Assembly (NCBI RefSeq): GCF_008080435.1
Contig: NZ_VRKN01000020.1
Span: 1 to 51,835 of the forward strand
Length of the DNA stretch: 51,835 bases
Reading direction: 5' to 3'
Source of the DNA: Enterobacter asburiae
GTDB lineage: Bacteria > Pseudomonadota > Gammaproteobacteria > Enterobacterales > Enterobacteriaceae
Made by a program: the position numbers and the translations under genes. The number at the start of each line of letters is the position of its first letter. Position 1 is the first letter of the stretch. Shown piece after piece: positions 7,892 to 16,392 of this stretch. The notes beneath the pieces were generated by a model. That model saw only the letters and a program-made list of their open reading frames with translations, searched no databases and had not been told where the DNA came from.

Positions 7892-8403
7892 TATTTATTC
7901 TTCTTTAACGGACTGGCTTTCCAGCGTTTTACCAGCCACTCAAACTCTTGATAAGTGGTGTCTGAATTGATGTGCTCCCTGATGGCTTTGATTAACGGCT
8001 CGGCGATGTCATACGTTTCAATCACGGTTGTGAAAGATGTTCGTTTGATCATTCGTTCGTTGTAGATGCCTTCACGGATGCTGACTGCAACGCGTTCATA
8101 GAAATTGAGTATGTATTGAAATTTTCGGCGTTCTTCCATCTCATCATCGGTGATGATGTGTCCCTCTGGCGGAAATACATAAGAGCGAAATGATTTACCC
8201 GAGCGATGTACCTTTTTTAGAACATGCAAAGATTCTATGTACTGGCGATCCTGTCGGCTTTCAAAGAGAAAATTTGCAGTCTGTGTTTTCTTCGCCGTTT
8301 GGACGTTGTAGATGATAGTGCCAACGGCAACCACTATGCCGATAAAAACAAGAACGTTGCTGATGAGTTGAAGGGTATTTGAGTCTAATGTCATTTCTTT
8401 CAT
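7891..8403 (-). CDS. DUF4760-like protein with one N-terminal membrane anchor
   Basis: A 170-residue protein of unknown function. Residues about 12-34 are a single hydrophobic helix (ISNVLVFIGIVVAVGTIIY); the rest is a soluble, mostly helical, charged region with ESRQDRQYIESLHVL and ILNFYERVAVSIREGIYNE, which resembles DUF4760 domain proteins found sporadically in bacteria and often in accessory islands. ATG 8403 or the in-frame ATG at 8394 could be the start; neither has a strong ribosome site. An intrinsic terminator ends only a few bases before the start codon, and a short ORF with a strong ribosome site lies before that, so expression seems to require read-through. The gene is AT-richer than its neighbours, a sign of transfer. 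Confidence 0.6.
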   Translation of the reverse strand: MKEMTLDSNTLQLISNVLVFIGIVVAVGTIIYNVQTAKKTQTANFLFESRQDRQYIESLHVLKKVHRSGKSFRSYVFPPEGHIITDDEMEERRKFQYILNFYERVAVSIREGIYNERMIKRTSFTTVIETYDIAEPLIKAIREHINSDTTYQEFEWLVKRWKASPLKKNK

Positions 8404-8408
8404 CCATG

Positions 8409-8435
8409 AAAAAGGCGGGGCTAAAATCCCCGCCT
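8409..8435 (-). terminator. intrinsic terminator directly before the DUF4760-like start (attenuator candidate)
   Basis: On the minus strand AGGCGGGG and CCCCGCCT form a perfect 8-bp GC-rich stem with a 7-base loop, followed by a run of five T that ends about five bases before the ATG at 8403. No room is left for a promoter between it and the gene, so transcripts reaching the gene must pass through it. Confidence 0.8.
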
Positions 8436-8453
8436 CATAGAGGTTAGTTCAGC

Positions 8454-8489
8454 TTAAAAACCGTCAAACTCGTCATATGCTTTTGTCAT
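8454..8489 (-). CDS. 11-codon leader ORF, MTKAYDEFDGF
   Basis: ATG at 8489 preceded by a strong AAGGGGG ribosome site at good distance, then MTKAYDEFDGF and a TAA stop about 20 bases before the terminator stem. Too short for a conventional protein. Its position between a good promoter and an attenuator-like terminator suggests a regulatory leader peptide or a very small protein. The codon content shows no run of one amino acid, so the classical amino-acid biosynthesis attenuation type is not indicated. Confidence 0.45.
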   Translation of the reverse strand: MTKAYDEFDGF

Positions 8490-8519
8490 ATTAACCCCCT
8501 TAGATAGTGTGTCTGATGG

Positions 8520-8532
8520 CTACAATTTGTAG
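8520..8532. promoter_or_regulatory. 13-bp perfect dyad just downstream of the leader promoter
   Basis: CTACAATTTGTAG is symmetrical around its central base and lies about ten bases after the predicted start of the leader transcript, a position where a repressor could block initiation. No regulator can be named. Confidence 0.35.
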
Positions 8533-8547
8533 TCATATATGGGGTGA

Positions 8548-8576
8548 AAATTACCCTAAAGGTAATATATAGTCAA
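8548..8576 (-). promoter_or_regulatory. sigma-70 promoter for the leader ORF and DUF4760-like gene
   Basis: On the minus strand TTGACT (8571-8576) is followed after 17 bases by TAATTT (8548-8553). Both hexamers match the consensus in at least four positions at ideal spacing. Transcription would start near 8541. Confidence 0.6.
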
Positions 8577-8629
8577 TTATTGTAGGGGTTTTGGAAGGGC
8601 AAGATGCGAACTAGATCCAGAAAGTTGTA

Positions 8630-8646
8630 CCCGGCAGCACGCCGGG
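8630..8646 (-). terminator. 3' hairpin after yqeG
   Basis: A CCCGGC/GCCGGG stem with a 5-base loop about a dozen bases after the yqeG stop on the minus strand. The T tract that follows is weak, so it may be an inefficient terminator or an mRNA-stabilising hairpin. Confidence 0.5.
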
Positions 8647-8657
8647 CACAAGCACGT

Positions 8658-9887
8658 TTAGCCGACAAACATCACCGACACGCACAGCACGCCGACGATC
8701 AGCGTCAGCAGGTTGCCAATGGAACGGTACTGTTTCAGCGAAGGGATCAGATACGTCGACAGCGTCGGCATGATAAACAGGATCATGGCGATAAGCGGGC
8801 CGCTGATGGCGTAAATCATCGAAATGGCGTTCGGGTTAATGCAGCAAACGGCAAAGGTGATTAACGACACCCCCATAATGGAAATCGCGCGGTTAAAGGC
8901 GCGGCTCTTTTTCACGCCCACCTGATTGAGCGACGACTTCACGATCTCCGTCGCCCCTTCAATCACCCCAAAATAGGTGCCGAGGAACGATTTCGACATC
9001 GCAATTATTGCCACGATAATCCCGGAAATGCCCAGCCACGCCGGTGAAGAAGGCATCATCGACAGCGCGGACAGGATCGTTACCCCTTGCTCTTTGGCGG
9101 CCACAATATACGACGGCGGAATGGAGAGCAGGCAGCTGAAGACAAAGAACAGCACGCTCAGGCAGATGATCAGGTACGCCACCTTCATGATTTTCTTGCA
9201 TTTATCCATGGCGCCGTCGGCAAATTTCTCGCGGCGATCAACGGCAAACGTTGAGATAATCGGGGTATGGCTGAAAGCAAACACCATCACCGGAATCGAA
9301 ATCCATACCTGATGCAGGGTATGACGATCGACGGCCATCTGGCTGGTCAGCAACGAGGGTTGCCAGCTTCCGGTCAGATAGAGCGAGACAAACAGGAAAT
9401 AGGCAATCAGCGGAAACACCAGGAAGCCCATCACTTTTATCGTGATATGGCGTCCCATCAGGAAGATCAGATTCAGGACCAGCACCACCCCCAGGCTGAC
9501 CAGGACGCGAACGGCGGTATCCACCGTCAGGTGTTTCGCCAGTTGCTCTGTGAGCGAGTTGGTGATGGCCACTGCATAAATCTGCACCACCACAAAGAAG
9601 GCGATGAAATAGAGCGTGGTGATCAGATTGCCAATTTTCCTGCCGTAGTAGTGCGAGACAGCGCCGGTGATCCCTTCATTGCCTTTTGTTTTCGACGACA
9701 GGATAAATTGCGCCAGCGCCCTGTGCGGCCAGTAGGTTAAGGGGTAGGCCACGAGGGCGGTAATAAACAGGACAATAGCGCCTGCGGAGCCCAGCTGAAT
9801 GGGCAAGAACAGCGTTCCTGCGCCCACGGCCGTGCCATAGAGAGCGAAACTCCAGAGAGTCTCATCTTTTGACCAAATTTTCGACAT
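8658..9887 (-). CDS. yqeG: YqeG, HAAAP-family amino acid (serine-type) transporter
   Basis: A 409-residue inner-membrane protein with about eleven hydrophobic segments, the same length as E. coli YqeG and alike throughout (WSFALYGTAVGAGTLFLP at the N-terminus, IISTFAVDRREK in the middle). It belongs to the hydroxy/aromatic amino acid permease family with SdaC and TdcC, which import serine or threonine with protons or sodium. YqeG is reported to act on serine, but with less evidence than SdaC. It stands alone on the minus strand; in E. coli it sits next to yqeF, while here a PACE/LysR pair lies between them. Confidence 0.9.
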   Translation of the reverse strand: MSKIWSKDETLWSFALYGTAVGAGTLFLPIQLGSAGAIVLFITALVAYPLTYWPHRALAQFILSSKTKGNEGITGAVSHYYGRKIGNLITTLYFIAFFVVVQIYAVAITNSLTEQLAKHLTVDTAVRVLVSLGVVLVLNLIFLMGRHITIKVMGFLVFPLIAYFLFVSLYLTGSWQPSLLTSQMAVDRHTLHQVWISIPVMVFAFSHTPIISTFAVDRREKFADGAMDKCKKIMKVAYLIICLSVLFFVFSCLLSIPPSYIVAAKEQGVTILSALSMMPSSPAWLGISGIIVAIIAMSKSFLGTYFGVIEGATEIVKSSLNQVGVKKSRAFNRAISIMGVSLITFAVCCINPNAISMIYAISGPLIAMILFIMPTLSTYLIPSLKQYRSIGNLLTLIVGVLCVSVMFVG

Positions 9888-9975
9888 TAGAGCAACGTAT
9901 CAACTATCAAACCATCGGAATGGAGTGCAATTTACCATAGTTATGCACGGAGAGCGCAGTTGCTTCGAAGGAGTT

Positions 9976-9998
9976 TGGCCGGAACGGGCGTCCGGCCA
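9976..9998. repeat. inverted repeat in the 3' region of the PACE gene
   Basis: TGGCCGGA and TCCGGCCA form a perfect 8-bp stem with a 7-base loop. No T run follows on either strand, so it is a hairpin but not a standard terminator. Confidence 0.5.
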
Positions 9999-10006
9999 GA
10001 GGCGGT

Positions 10007-10474
10007 TTAGCCTGCCAGGGCGCGCCGTTGCTGGCGACGCTTAAGAAATTTCTCGCGAAGGCAATCGTATGCCCAGTTGTAGAACATGGTGTACGGCAGG
10101 AAGAACAGGAAGAAACCTATTTCCAGCGTGAATGCCTGAAGCAGGGTGACACCCAGCACGGCGGCGACAATCGACACGCCAATCACAATAAACCCACATT
10201 CGAACCCCAGCGCATGCAGCGCACGCACTTTTGCCGTACGTTTGACGCACTGAACAGGCCAGAAACGGTCGAAGCCGAAGTTATAAATGATGTTCCAGAC
10301 CATGGCGGTGGTGGCCAGAATAATGGTCAACCCACCCATTTCAACCACGGAACGCTGCATAAGCCACGCCGCCGTGGGGGCGAGGATAGCCGTCGCGATC
10401 CCTTCGAAACAGACAGCGTGAAAGATCCGCTCCGGCAGTTTACGTTGGAGTGCATCCTGATGTTGCATAGTCAT
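10007..10474 (-). CDS. PACE-family (AceI-like) multidrug/biocide efflux protein
   Basis: A 155-residue, four-helix membrane protein made of two bacterial transmembrane pair units. The first has Glu24 in HAVCFEGIATAI and WNIIYNFGFDRFWP (Trp60, Asn61, Asp69); the second has Glu92 and YNWAYDCL (Asn133, Trp134, Asp137). These are the conserved acidic and Asn/Trp positions of proteobacterial antimicrobial compound efflux (PACE) proteins, which export chlorhexidine-like compounds and, for AceI, short diamines using protons. ATG 10474 was chosen because AGG lies at correct spacing; in-frame ATGs upstream lack this. The divergent LysR gene is the usual PACE partner. Confidence 0.85.
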   Translation of the reverse strand: MTMQHQDALQRKLPERIFHAVCFEGIATAILAPTAAWLMQRSVVEMGGLTIILATTAMVWNIIYNFGFDRFWPVQCVKRTAKVRALHALGFECGFIVIGVSIVAAVLGVTLLQAFTLEIGFFLFFLPYTMFYNWAYDCLREKFLKRRQQRRALAG

Positions 10475-10519
10475 AGACCTCATTAATTCGCCGGTATGGG
10501 CGTTGATGCAGCCTATTTT

Positions 10520-10563
10520 CATCGCTAAAGCTGATATATTAAAGATAGTATCCATCGCTAAAG
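10520..10563. promoter_or_regulatory. tandem 11-bp repeats, candidate LysR-type operator
   Basis: CATCGCTAAAG occurs at 10520-10530 and again at 10553-10563, exactly 33 bases apart (three helical turns), with a related TTAAAG midway. They fill the divergent promoter region between the PACE gene and the LysR gene, where such a regulator would bind both promoters. Confidence 0.55.
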
Positions 10564-10573
10564 TAGATAGGTT

Positions 10574-11440
10574 ATGCGCTATTCACCCGAAGCCCTTAAT
10601 GCATTTGTCGAGACCGTTGCGGCGGGCTCTTTTTCTGCTGCCGCACGACGGCTGCGTAAAAGCCAGTCGACCATCAGCACGTCCATTGCCAATCTTGAAG
10701 CCGATCTGGGTTTCGAGCTGTTTGACCGCTCGGCGCGCCAGCCGGTGTTAACGGTCCAGGGAGAACAGGTGCTGGGCTACGTGCAGGCCATCCTGGCCGC
10801 CAGCACGCGGCTGGATGAGCTGGCGGTGTCGTTAACGGCGCAAACGGAGGCGCGTCTGACGTTTGTCCTTTCCGATACCCTCAACCCGGACGTGCTGGAA
10901 GATATGATGAAACAGTTTGATGCGCGTTTTCCCCATACGGAATTCGAATGTCTGATTGGTGAGGAAGAGGACGTGATCGATCTGCTGCAAAAGGAGCGAG
11001 CCCAGATTGGCCTGACGGAAGCGCGAGACAGTTACCCTACGGATATCGGCGTTACCCGCCTGCCGATGCAGACCCGCATGGCGATCTATGTCGCGATCAC
11101 GCATCCGCTGGCCGGACAACATGACGTTCAGCGTGACGAGCTGCACGGCTGGCGAGAGCTGCGGCTGAGCACCTATCTTGAGCGCGAGGCTGAGATCGCG
11201 CGCGGGCCCGTCTGGTCAGCACCGAATTACCTGTTACTCTTGAGTATGGCGGTACAGGGATTTGGCTGGTGCGTGTTGCCGTGTGCGCTGGTGGATGAAT
11301 TTGCCGCCGCGAAATCCCTGGTACAGCTCAATGTTCCCGGCTGGCCTCGGGAGATCGGCATCGATCTATTGTGGAATAAACGATCCCCTCCCGGCGTTGC
11401 CGGAAGCTGGCTGCGACAGTATCTGCAGGATGCGCGCTGA
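10574..11440 (+). CDS. LysR-family regulator of the PACE gene (AceR-like)
   Basis: A 288-residue LysR-type transcription factor. The N-terminal winged helix (about 1-60) has ALNAFVETVAAGSFSAAARR and the recognition stretch SQSTISTSIANLE; a co-inducer domain occupies about 90-285. It is divergent from the PACE efflux gene with a 99-base shared promoter region holding tandem repeats, matching the aceR-aceI arrangement. It likely activates the efflux gene on sensing its substrate; this role is inferred from context. Confidence 0.85.
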   Translation: MRYSPEALNAFVETVAAGSFSAAARRLRKSQSTISTSIANLEADLGFELFDRSARQPVLTVQGEQVLGYVQAILAASTRLDELAVSLTAQTEARLTFVLSDTLNPDVLEDMMKQFDARFPHTEFECLIGEEEDVIDLLQKERAQIGLTEARDSYPTDIGVTRLPMQTRMAIYVAITHPLAGQHDVQRDELHGWRELRLSTYLEREAEIARGPVWSAPNYLLLLSMAVQGFGWCVLPCALVDEFAAAKSLVQLNVPGWPREIGIDLLWNKRSPPGVAGSWLRQYLQDAR

Positions 11441-11533
11441 TCCTTGTGATTAAACTCACTATTTTTAAACAATTAAGATAATTGCCAGTAACAATCCTCT
11501 ACTATCGTCATGTCATTTAACACAGAGGTCGTG

Positions 11534-12712
11534 ATGAAAGATGTCGTAATAGTGGGCGCGTTGCGTACAGCTATCGGCTGTTTTCAGGGAGCGCTTGCGC
11601 GTCACTCAGCGGTTGACCTGGGGAGCGTGGTGGTAAAAGCGCTGGTGGAACGTAGCGGGATCGCAGCACATGAAGTTGATGAGGTGATCCTGGGACAGGT
11701 CCTCACGGCCGGTGCCGGGCAAAATCCTGCGCGTCAGGCAGCTCTGAAGGGCGGGCTGCCCAATACCGTCTCCGCCATCACCATTAACGACGTCTGTGGA
11801 TCAGGATTAAAAGCGCTGCATCTCGCTACGCAAGCCATTCAGTGTGGTGAAGCGGATGTGATCATTGCGGGCGGGCAGGAGAATATGAGCCGCGCGCCGC
11901 ACGTGTTGACCGACAGCCGTACCGGCGCACAGCTGGGCAACAGTCAGCTGCTCGACAGCCTGGTGCATGACGGGTTGTGGGATGCGTTCAATGACTATCA
12001 TATGGGCGTGACTGCGGAAAACCTGGCGCGCGAGTACGGCATCAGCCGTGAGGTGCAGGATGCCTATGCGCTAAGCTCGCAGCAAAAAGCGCGTGCGGCG
12101 ATTGATTCCGGTCGTTTTCGCGACGAAATTGTCCCGGTCAGCACGCAGCGTCAGAGCGGCGAGCTTATCCTCGTGGATACCGATGAACAGCCGCGCACTG
12201 ACGCCAGTGCTGAAGGCCTGGCGAGGCTGAATCCTGCTTTTGAAATGCAGGGCTCGGTAACGGCGGGAAATGCTTCTTCCATTAACGACGGCGCTGCCGC
12301 CGTCATGATGATGAGCGAAAGCAAAGCCCTTGAACTCGATCTCCCCGTGTTGGCCCGCATTAAGGCATTCGCCAGCGTGGGGGTTGATCCTGCGTTAATG
12401 GGGATCGCACCGGTCTACGCTACCCGCCGCTGTCTGGAGCGCGCGGGGTGGCAGCTTTCGGATGTGGATCTGATCGAAGTGAACGAAGCCTATGCTGCAC
12501 AGGCGATCTCCGTCGGAAAAATGCTGGAGTGGGATCCCCTGCGGGTCAACGTTAACGGTGGAGCGATCGCGCTGGGTCATCCTATCGGTGCGTCCGGCTG
12601 CCGGATCCTGGTTTCGCTGGTCCACGAAATGAAAAAGCGCAATGCCCGGAAAGGGATTGCCACACTCTGTATAGGCGGCGGGCAAGGGGTGGCGCTGGCC
12701 ATCGAACGCTAA
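11534..12712 (+). CDS. yqeF: YqeF, acetyl-CoA C-acetyltransferase (thiolase II family)
   Basis: A 392-residue thiolase, close to E. coli YqeF in sequence and size. The nucleophile is Cys88 in NDVCGSGLKA; His349 in GGAIALGHPIGASG and Cys379 in CIGGGQG complete the active site; NEAY occupies the usual NEAF position. Such enzymes condense or cleave acetyl-CoA and acetoacetyl-CoA; the physiological pathway of YqeF is not firmly known. ATG 11534 is chosen for its AGAGGT ribosome site and family start (MKDVVIVGALRT). A single-gene unit ending at a strong terminator. Confidence 0.92.
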   Translation: MKDVVIVGALRTAIGCFQGALARHSAVDLGSVVVKALVERSGIAAHEVDEVILGQVLTAGAGQNPARQAALKGGLPNTVSAITINDVCGSGLKALHLATQAIQCGEADVIIAGGQENMSRAPHVLTDSRTGAQLGNSQLLDSLVHDGLWDAFNDYHMGVTAENLAREYGISREVQDAYALSSQQKARAAIDSGRFRDEIVPVSTQRQSGELILVDTDEQPRTDASAEGLARLNPAFEMQGSVTAGNASSINDGAAAVMMMSESKALELDLPVLARIKAFASVGVDPALMGIAPVYATRRCLERAGWQLSDVDLIEVNEAYAAQAISVGKMLEWDPLRVNVNGGAIALGHPIGASGCRILVSLVHEMKKRNARKGIATLCIGGGQGVALAIER

Positions 12713-12729
12713 CCTCTCCTCATTGAAAA

Positions 12730-12753
12730 AACCTCCTCCGGGAGGTTTTTTTT
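12730..12753 (+). terminator. intrinsic terminator after yqeF
   Basis: ACCTCC and GGAGGT enclose a TCCG loop and are followed by seven T. It lies shortly after the yqeF stop. Confidence 0.9.
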
Positions 12754-12820
12754 CGTGCCCTTTTTCTCCCGGCGGGTTAATTGTGATCCAAACATCATTT
12801 CCGTTATAAACAAAAATAAA

Positions 12821-12839
12821 AATGAAACGTTGTTTTAAA
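12821..12839. promoter_or_regulatory. KdgR-like operator upstream of kduI
   Basis: AATGAAACGTTGTTTTAAA agrees with the known KdgR box pattern (AATRAAAYRNYRTTTYATT) at all but two positions. It lies about 110 bases before kduI, consistent with repression relieved by pectin or uronate breakdown intermediates. Confidence 0.65.
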
Positions 12840-12946
12840 TATAATTGAAAAGCCCGCTTTATGCCGATAGTATGTGTTCATTATGAAAAACGGAACGCTG
12901 TTTCGTTTATTTCCGCCTTCGGGCATGACTACATCTGGAGGTTACC

Positions 12947-13783
12947 GTGGACGTCAGAGAAAGCATCCACAGTGCGCACGCCAAAACGCTGGATACTCAG
13001 GGGCTGCGCAATGCATTTTTAGTCGAGCAGATATTCGAGGCCGACAGGTACACCATGGTTTACAGCCATATCGACCGCATTATTGTGGGCGGGATTATGC
13101 CCGTCACGAAAAGCGTCTCCGTGGGCGGTGAGGTCGGTAAACAGCTGGGCGTGAGCTACTTCCTCGAGCGTCGCGAGCTGGGGGTGATTAACATCGGCGG
13201 GCCTGGCACCATCACCGTAGACGGACAGTGCTATGAGATTGGCCATCGTGAGGCGCTGTACGTGGGTAAAGGGGCGAAAGACGTGGTCTTTACCAGCATC
13301 GACGGCAGCAAGCCTGCGAAGTTTTACTACAACTGCGCGCCGGCTCACTCCACCTACCCAACCAAAAAAGTGACTACGGCAGACGTCGCCCCCGTGACCC
13401 CGGGCGACAACCTCACCAGCAACCGCCGCACCATCAACAAATACTTCGTGCCGGACGTGCTGGAGACCTGCCAGCTCAGCATGGGATTGACCGAGCTGGC
13501 GCCAGGCAACCTGTGGAACACCATGCCGTGTCATACCCACGAGCGCCGCATGGAAGTCTACTTCTACTTCAATATGGATGAGGACGCCTGCGTGTTCCAC
13601 ATGATGGGACAACCGCAGGAAACGCGCCATATCGTGATGCACAACGAGCAGGCGGTGATTTCACCGAGCTGGTCTATTCACTCCGGCGTAGGGACGAAAG
13701 CCTACACCTTTATCTGGGGAATGGTGGGTGAAAACCAGGTCTTTGATGATATGGACCATGTTGCGGTCAGCGATCTGCGCTAG
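12947..13783 (+). CDS. kduI: KduI, 5-keto-4-deoxyuronate isomerase
   Basis: A 278-residue cytoplasmic cupin enzyme that isomerises 4-deoxy-L-threo-5-hexosulose uronate to 3-deoxy-D-glycero-2,5-hexodiulosonate in hexuronate and pectin oligomer breakdown. The zinc site of the family is intact: His196, His198 and Glu203 in CHTHERRME, and His245 in SWSIHSG. Translation starts at GTG 12947, six bases after a strong GGAGG; the product then opens [10 protein letters not shown] like E. coli KduI. It is followed 63 bases later by kduD, which acts next in the pathway. Confidence 0.95.
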   Translation: MDVRESIHSAHAKTLDTQGLRNAFLVEQIFEADRYTMVYSHIDRIIVGGIMPVTKSVSVGGEVGKQLGVSYFLERRELGVINIGGPGTITVDGQCYEIGHREALYVGKGAKDVVFTSIDGSKPAKFYYNCAPAHSTYPTKKVTTADVAPVTPGDNLTSNRRTINKYFVPDVLETCQLSMGLTELAPGNLWNTMPCHTHERRMEVYFYFNMDEDACVFHMMGQPQETRHIVMHNEQAVISPSWSIHSGVGTKAYTFIWGMVGENQVFDDMDHVAVSDLR

Positions 13784-13846
13784 TCGCGGGCAGTGAAGCA
13801 TAAACCTGCCTGTGAGTGACAGGCTCTGAAAGAGTAAGGAATAAAC

Positions 13847-14608
13847 ATGATTCTGGATGCATTCTCTCTGCAGGGGAAAGTGGCTGTGGTTTCCGGGTGT
13901 GACACCGGGCTGGGTCAGGGGATGGCGCTAGGCCTTGCGGAAGCGGGCTGCGATATCGTCGGAATTAATATCGTTGAACCGACTGAAACCATCGAACGCG
14001 TGACGGCCCTGGGCCGCCGTTTCCTGAGCCTGACCGCTGACCTGCGTAAAATCGATGTCATTCCTGAACTGCTGGACCGCGCGGTGGCTGAATTCGGTCA
14101 TATCGACATTCTGGTGAACAACGCCGGGCTGATTCGCCGCGAAGATGCGATCAACTTCAGCGAGCTCGACTGGGACGACGTGATGGATTTGAACATCAAG
14201 AGCGTGTTTTTTATGTCCCAGGCGGCGGCGAAGCACTTTATTGCGCAGGGGAAAGGCGGCAAGATCGTTAATATTGCCTCTATGCTCTCGTTCCAGGGCG
14301 GCATCCGCGTGCCGTCTTACACCGCGTCCAAAAGCGCCGTGATGGGCGTGACCCGACTGCTGGCAAACGAATGGGCGAAACATAATATCAATGTGAATGC
14401 GATTGCGCCGGGCTACATGGCGACCAACAACACGCAGCAGCTTCGTGCGGACGAAGAGCGCAGCGCGGCGATCCTGGAGCGTATCCCTGCGGGACGTTGG
14501 GGCCTGCCGAGCGATCTGATGGGGCCGATTGTCTTCCTGGCATCCCCCGCATCGGATTACATCAACGGTTACACCGTGGCTGTAGACGGCGGCTGGCTGG
14601 CGCGTTAA
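13847..14608 (+). CDS. kduD: KduD, 2-dehydro-3-deoxy-D-gluconate 5-dehydrogenase
   Basis: A 253-residue short-chain dehydrogenase. The NAD-binding loop is seen as SGCDTGLGQG (16-25), the NNAG motif at 91-94, and the catalytic Ser145, Tyr158 and Lys162 (YTASK). It reduces the KduI product to 2-keto-3-deoxygluconate, which then enters the Entner-Doudoroff lower part. It is downstream of kduI in one operon under the KdgR-like box and ends at a strong terminator. Confidence 0.95.
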   Translation: MILDAFSLQGKVAVVSGCDTGLGQGMALGLAEAGCDIVGINIVEPTETIERVTALGRRFLSLTADLRKIDVIPELLDRAVAEFGHIDILVNNAGLIRREDAINFSELDWDDVMDLNIKSVFFMSQAAAKHFIAQGKGGKIVNIASMLSFQGGIRVPSYTASKSAVMGVTRLLANEWAKHNINVNAIAPGYMATNNTQQLRADEERSAAILERIPAGRWGLPSDLMGPIVFLASPASDYINGYTVAVDGGWLAR

Positions 14609-14624
14609 TTCCGCCTGCATGACG

Positions 14625-14654
14625 AACCTCTGCCCTCGGGTGGAGGTTTTTTTT
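14625..14654 (+). terminator. intrinsic terminator after kduD
   Basis: AACCTC and GAGGTT arms, with a further CCC/GGG inner stem, followed by a run of T. It closes the kduI-kduD operon. Confidence 0.85.
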
Positions 14655-14793
14655 GGCTAAAAATTGCCATTATCCATATGGCATAAGATGAAAAATCCAT
14701 ACTGAAAATTCATAAATGACGCGCATCACAGTTTTATTGCTTAAATATTAGATGATTAATAAAAAACGGTGCTATTTCAGCATTAGTTGAAAT

Positions 14794-14886
14794 TGTAATG
14801 TCCATCACAGATCGTGATGCCATAGCGAAATAATCCATATCTTCACGAATTCCCGCCTGACACTTTTCTTCACTATCTCGTAATTT
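14794..14886 (+). promoter_or_regulatory. araE promoter with CRP and AraC sites
   Basis: A CRP site TGTAA-N6-TCACA spans 14794-14809. TAGC-N8-CCATA at 14823-14839 matches an AraC half site of the araI1 type. CTGACA (14857-14862) and TAATTT (14881-14886), 18 bases apart, form the promoter. A second AraC half site one 21-base period on would overlap the -35 element by four bases, as in the arabinose promoters of E. coli. The rest of the 313-base gap between kduD and araE holds the kduD terminator and AT-rich DNA. Confidence 0.7.
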
Positions 14887-14921
14887 CAGTTAACGAATTT
14901 TGCTGTTGAGGCAGGAAAAAT

Positions 14922-16337
14922 ATGACATCTATCAATGACTCTACCCTAATGCCCGCTGCGCTGCGTGATACTCGCCGCATGAACCAGTTTGTCTCCATTG
15001 CAGCCGCCGTGGCGGGCCTGTTATTTGGACTGGATATCGGCGTCATTGCCGGCGCATTACCGTTTATTACCGATCACTTTACCCTCAGTAACCGTCTGCA
15101 GGAGTGGGTGGTGAGCAGCATGATGCTCGGCGCGGCCATTGGCGCGTTGTTCAACGGCTGGCTTTCGTTTCGTCTGGGGCGCAAATACAGTCTGATGGTC
15201 GGGGCGATTCTGTTCGTTGCCGGCTCCATTGGCTCGGCGTTTGCCGTTAACGTTGAAGTCCTGCTGCTCTCCCGCGTGCTGCTGGGGGTGGCGGTGGGGA
15301 TTGCCTCCTACACCGCGCCGCTTTATCTCTCTGAAATGGCGAGTGAGAACGTGCGCGGGAAGATGATCAGCATGTATCAACTGATGGTCACGCTGGGTAT
15401 TGTGCTGGCGTTCCTGTCCGACACCTACTTCAGCTACAGCGGCAACTGGCGCGCGATGCTGGGCGTGCTGGCCTTACCGGCGCTGGTGCTGATCGTCCTG
15501 GTGGTTTTCCTGCCAAACAGTCCGCGCTGGCTGGCGCAAAAAGGGCGCCACGTGGAGGCAGAAGAGGTCCTGCGCATGCTGCGCGATACCTCGGAAAAAG
15601 CGCGCGAAGAGCTGAACGAGATCCGCGAAAGCCTGAAGCTGAAGCAGGGCGGCTGGGCGCTATTTAAGATCAACCGCAACGTGCGCCGCGCGGTCTTCCT
15701 CGGCATGCTGTTGCAGGCGATGCAGCAGTTCACCGGCATGAACATCATCATGTACTACGCGCCGCGCATTTTCAAAATGGCCGGGTTCACCACCACGGAA
15801 CAGCAGATGATCGCGACCCTGGTGGTCGGGCTGACCTTCATGTTCGCCACCTTTATTGCGGTATTCACCGTGGACAAAGCCGGTCGTAAACCAGCGCTGA
15901 AAATTGGCTTCAGCGTGATGGCGATCGGCACGCTGATCCTCGGCTACTGCCTGATGCAGTTTGATAACGGCACGGCCTCAAGCGGACTTTCCTGGCTTTC
16001 TGTCGGTATGACCATGATGTGTATCGCAGGATACGCGATGAGCGCCGCGCCCGTGGTGTGGATCCTGTGTTCCGAAATTCAGCCGCTCAAATGCCGTGAC
16101 TTTGGCATCACCTGTTCCACGACCACTAACTGGGTGTCGAACATGATCATCGGCGCGACATTCCTGACGCTGCTGGATGCAATTGGCGCAGCGGGAACGT
16201 TCTGGCTCTATACGGTGCTGAATGTGGCGTTTATTGGCGTCACGTTCTGGCTGATCCCGGAGACCAAAGGCGTGACGCTGGAACACATCGAGCGCAAGCT
16301 GATGGCCGGGGAGAAACTGCGGAACATCGGCGTGTAA
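14922..16337 (+). CDS. araE: AraE, L-arabinose:proton symporter
   Basis: A 471-residue major-facilitator sugar porter with twelve transmembrane helices, nearly identical to E. coli AraE over most of its length. Sugar-porter signatures are visible: GRKYSLM after helix 2, PRWLAQKGR after helix 6, the QQFTGMN sugar-binding segment in helix 7, DKAGRK, and [12 protein letters not shown] at the C-terminus. It imports arabinose with a proton at low affinity. AraC and CRP sites upstream support induction by arabinose. No other ara genes are in the window, as in E. coli where araE is separate. Confidence 0.96.
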   Translation: MTSINDSTLMPAALRDTRRMNQFVSIAAAVAGLLFGLDIGVIAGALPFITDHFTLSNRLQEWVVSSMMLGAAIGALFNGWLSFRLGRKYSLMVGAILFVAGSIGSAFAVNVEVLLLSRVLLGVAVGIASYTAPLYLSEMASENVRGKMISMYQLMVTLGIVLAFLSDTYFSYSGNWRAMLGVLALPALVLIVLVVFLPNSPRWLAQKGRHVEAEEVLRMLRDTSEKAREELNEIRESLKLKQGGWALFKINRNVRRAVFLGMLLQAMQQFTGMNIIMYYAPRIFKMAGFTTTEQQMIATLVVGLTFMFATFIAVFTVDKAGRKPALKIGFSVMAIGTLILGYCLMQFDNGTASSGLSWLSVGMTMMCIAGYAMSAAPVVWILCSEIQPLKCRDFGITCSTTTNWVSNMIIGATFLTLLDAIGAAGTFWLYTVLNVAFIGVTFWLIPETKGVTLEHIERKLMAGEKLRNIGV

Positions 16338-16392
16338 TTTTTTTTGCCCGTCCGAAGGTTTGAATACATGCCGTAAGTGGAAAGGGAAAGGT

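Noticed and set aside
12782..12797. CRP-like site upstream of kduI
   Set aside because: The left half TGTGA is perfect but the right half CATCA matches TCACA in only two positions; too weak to list as a feature.
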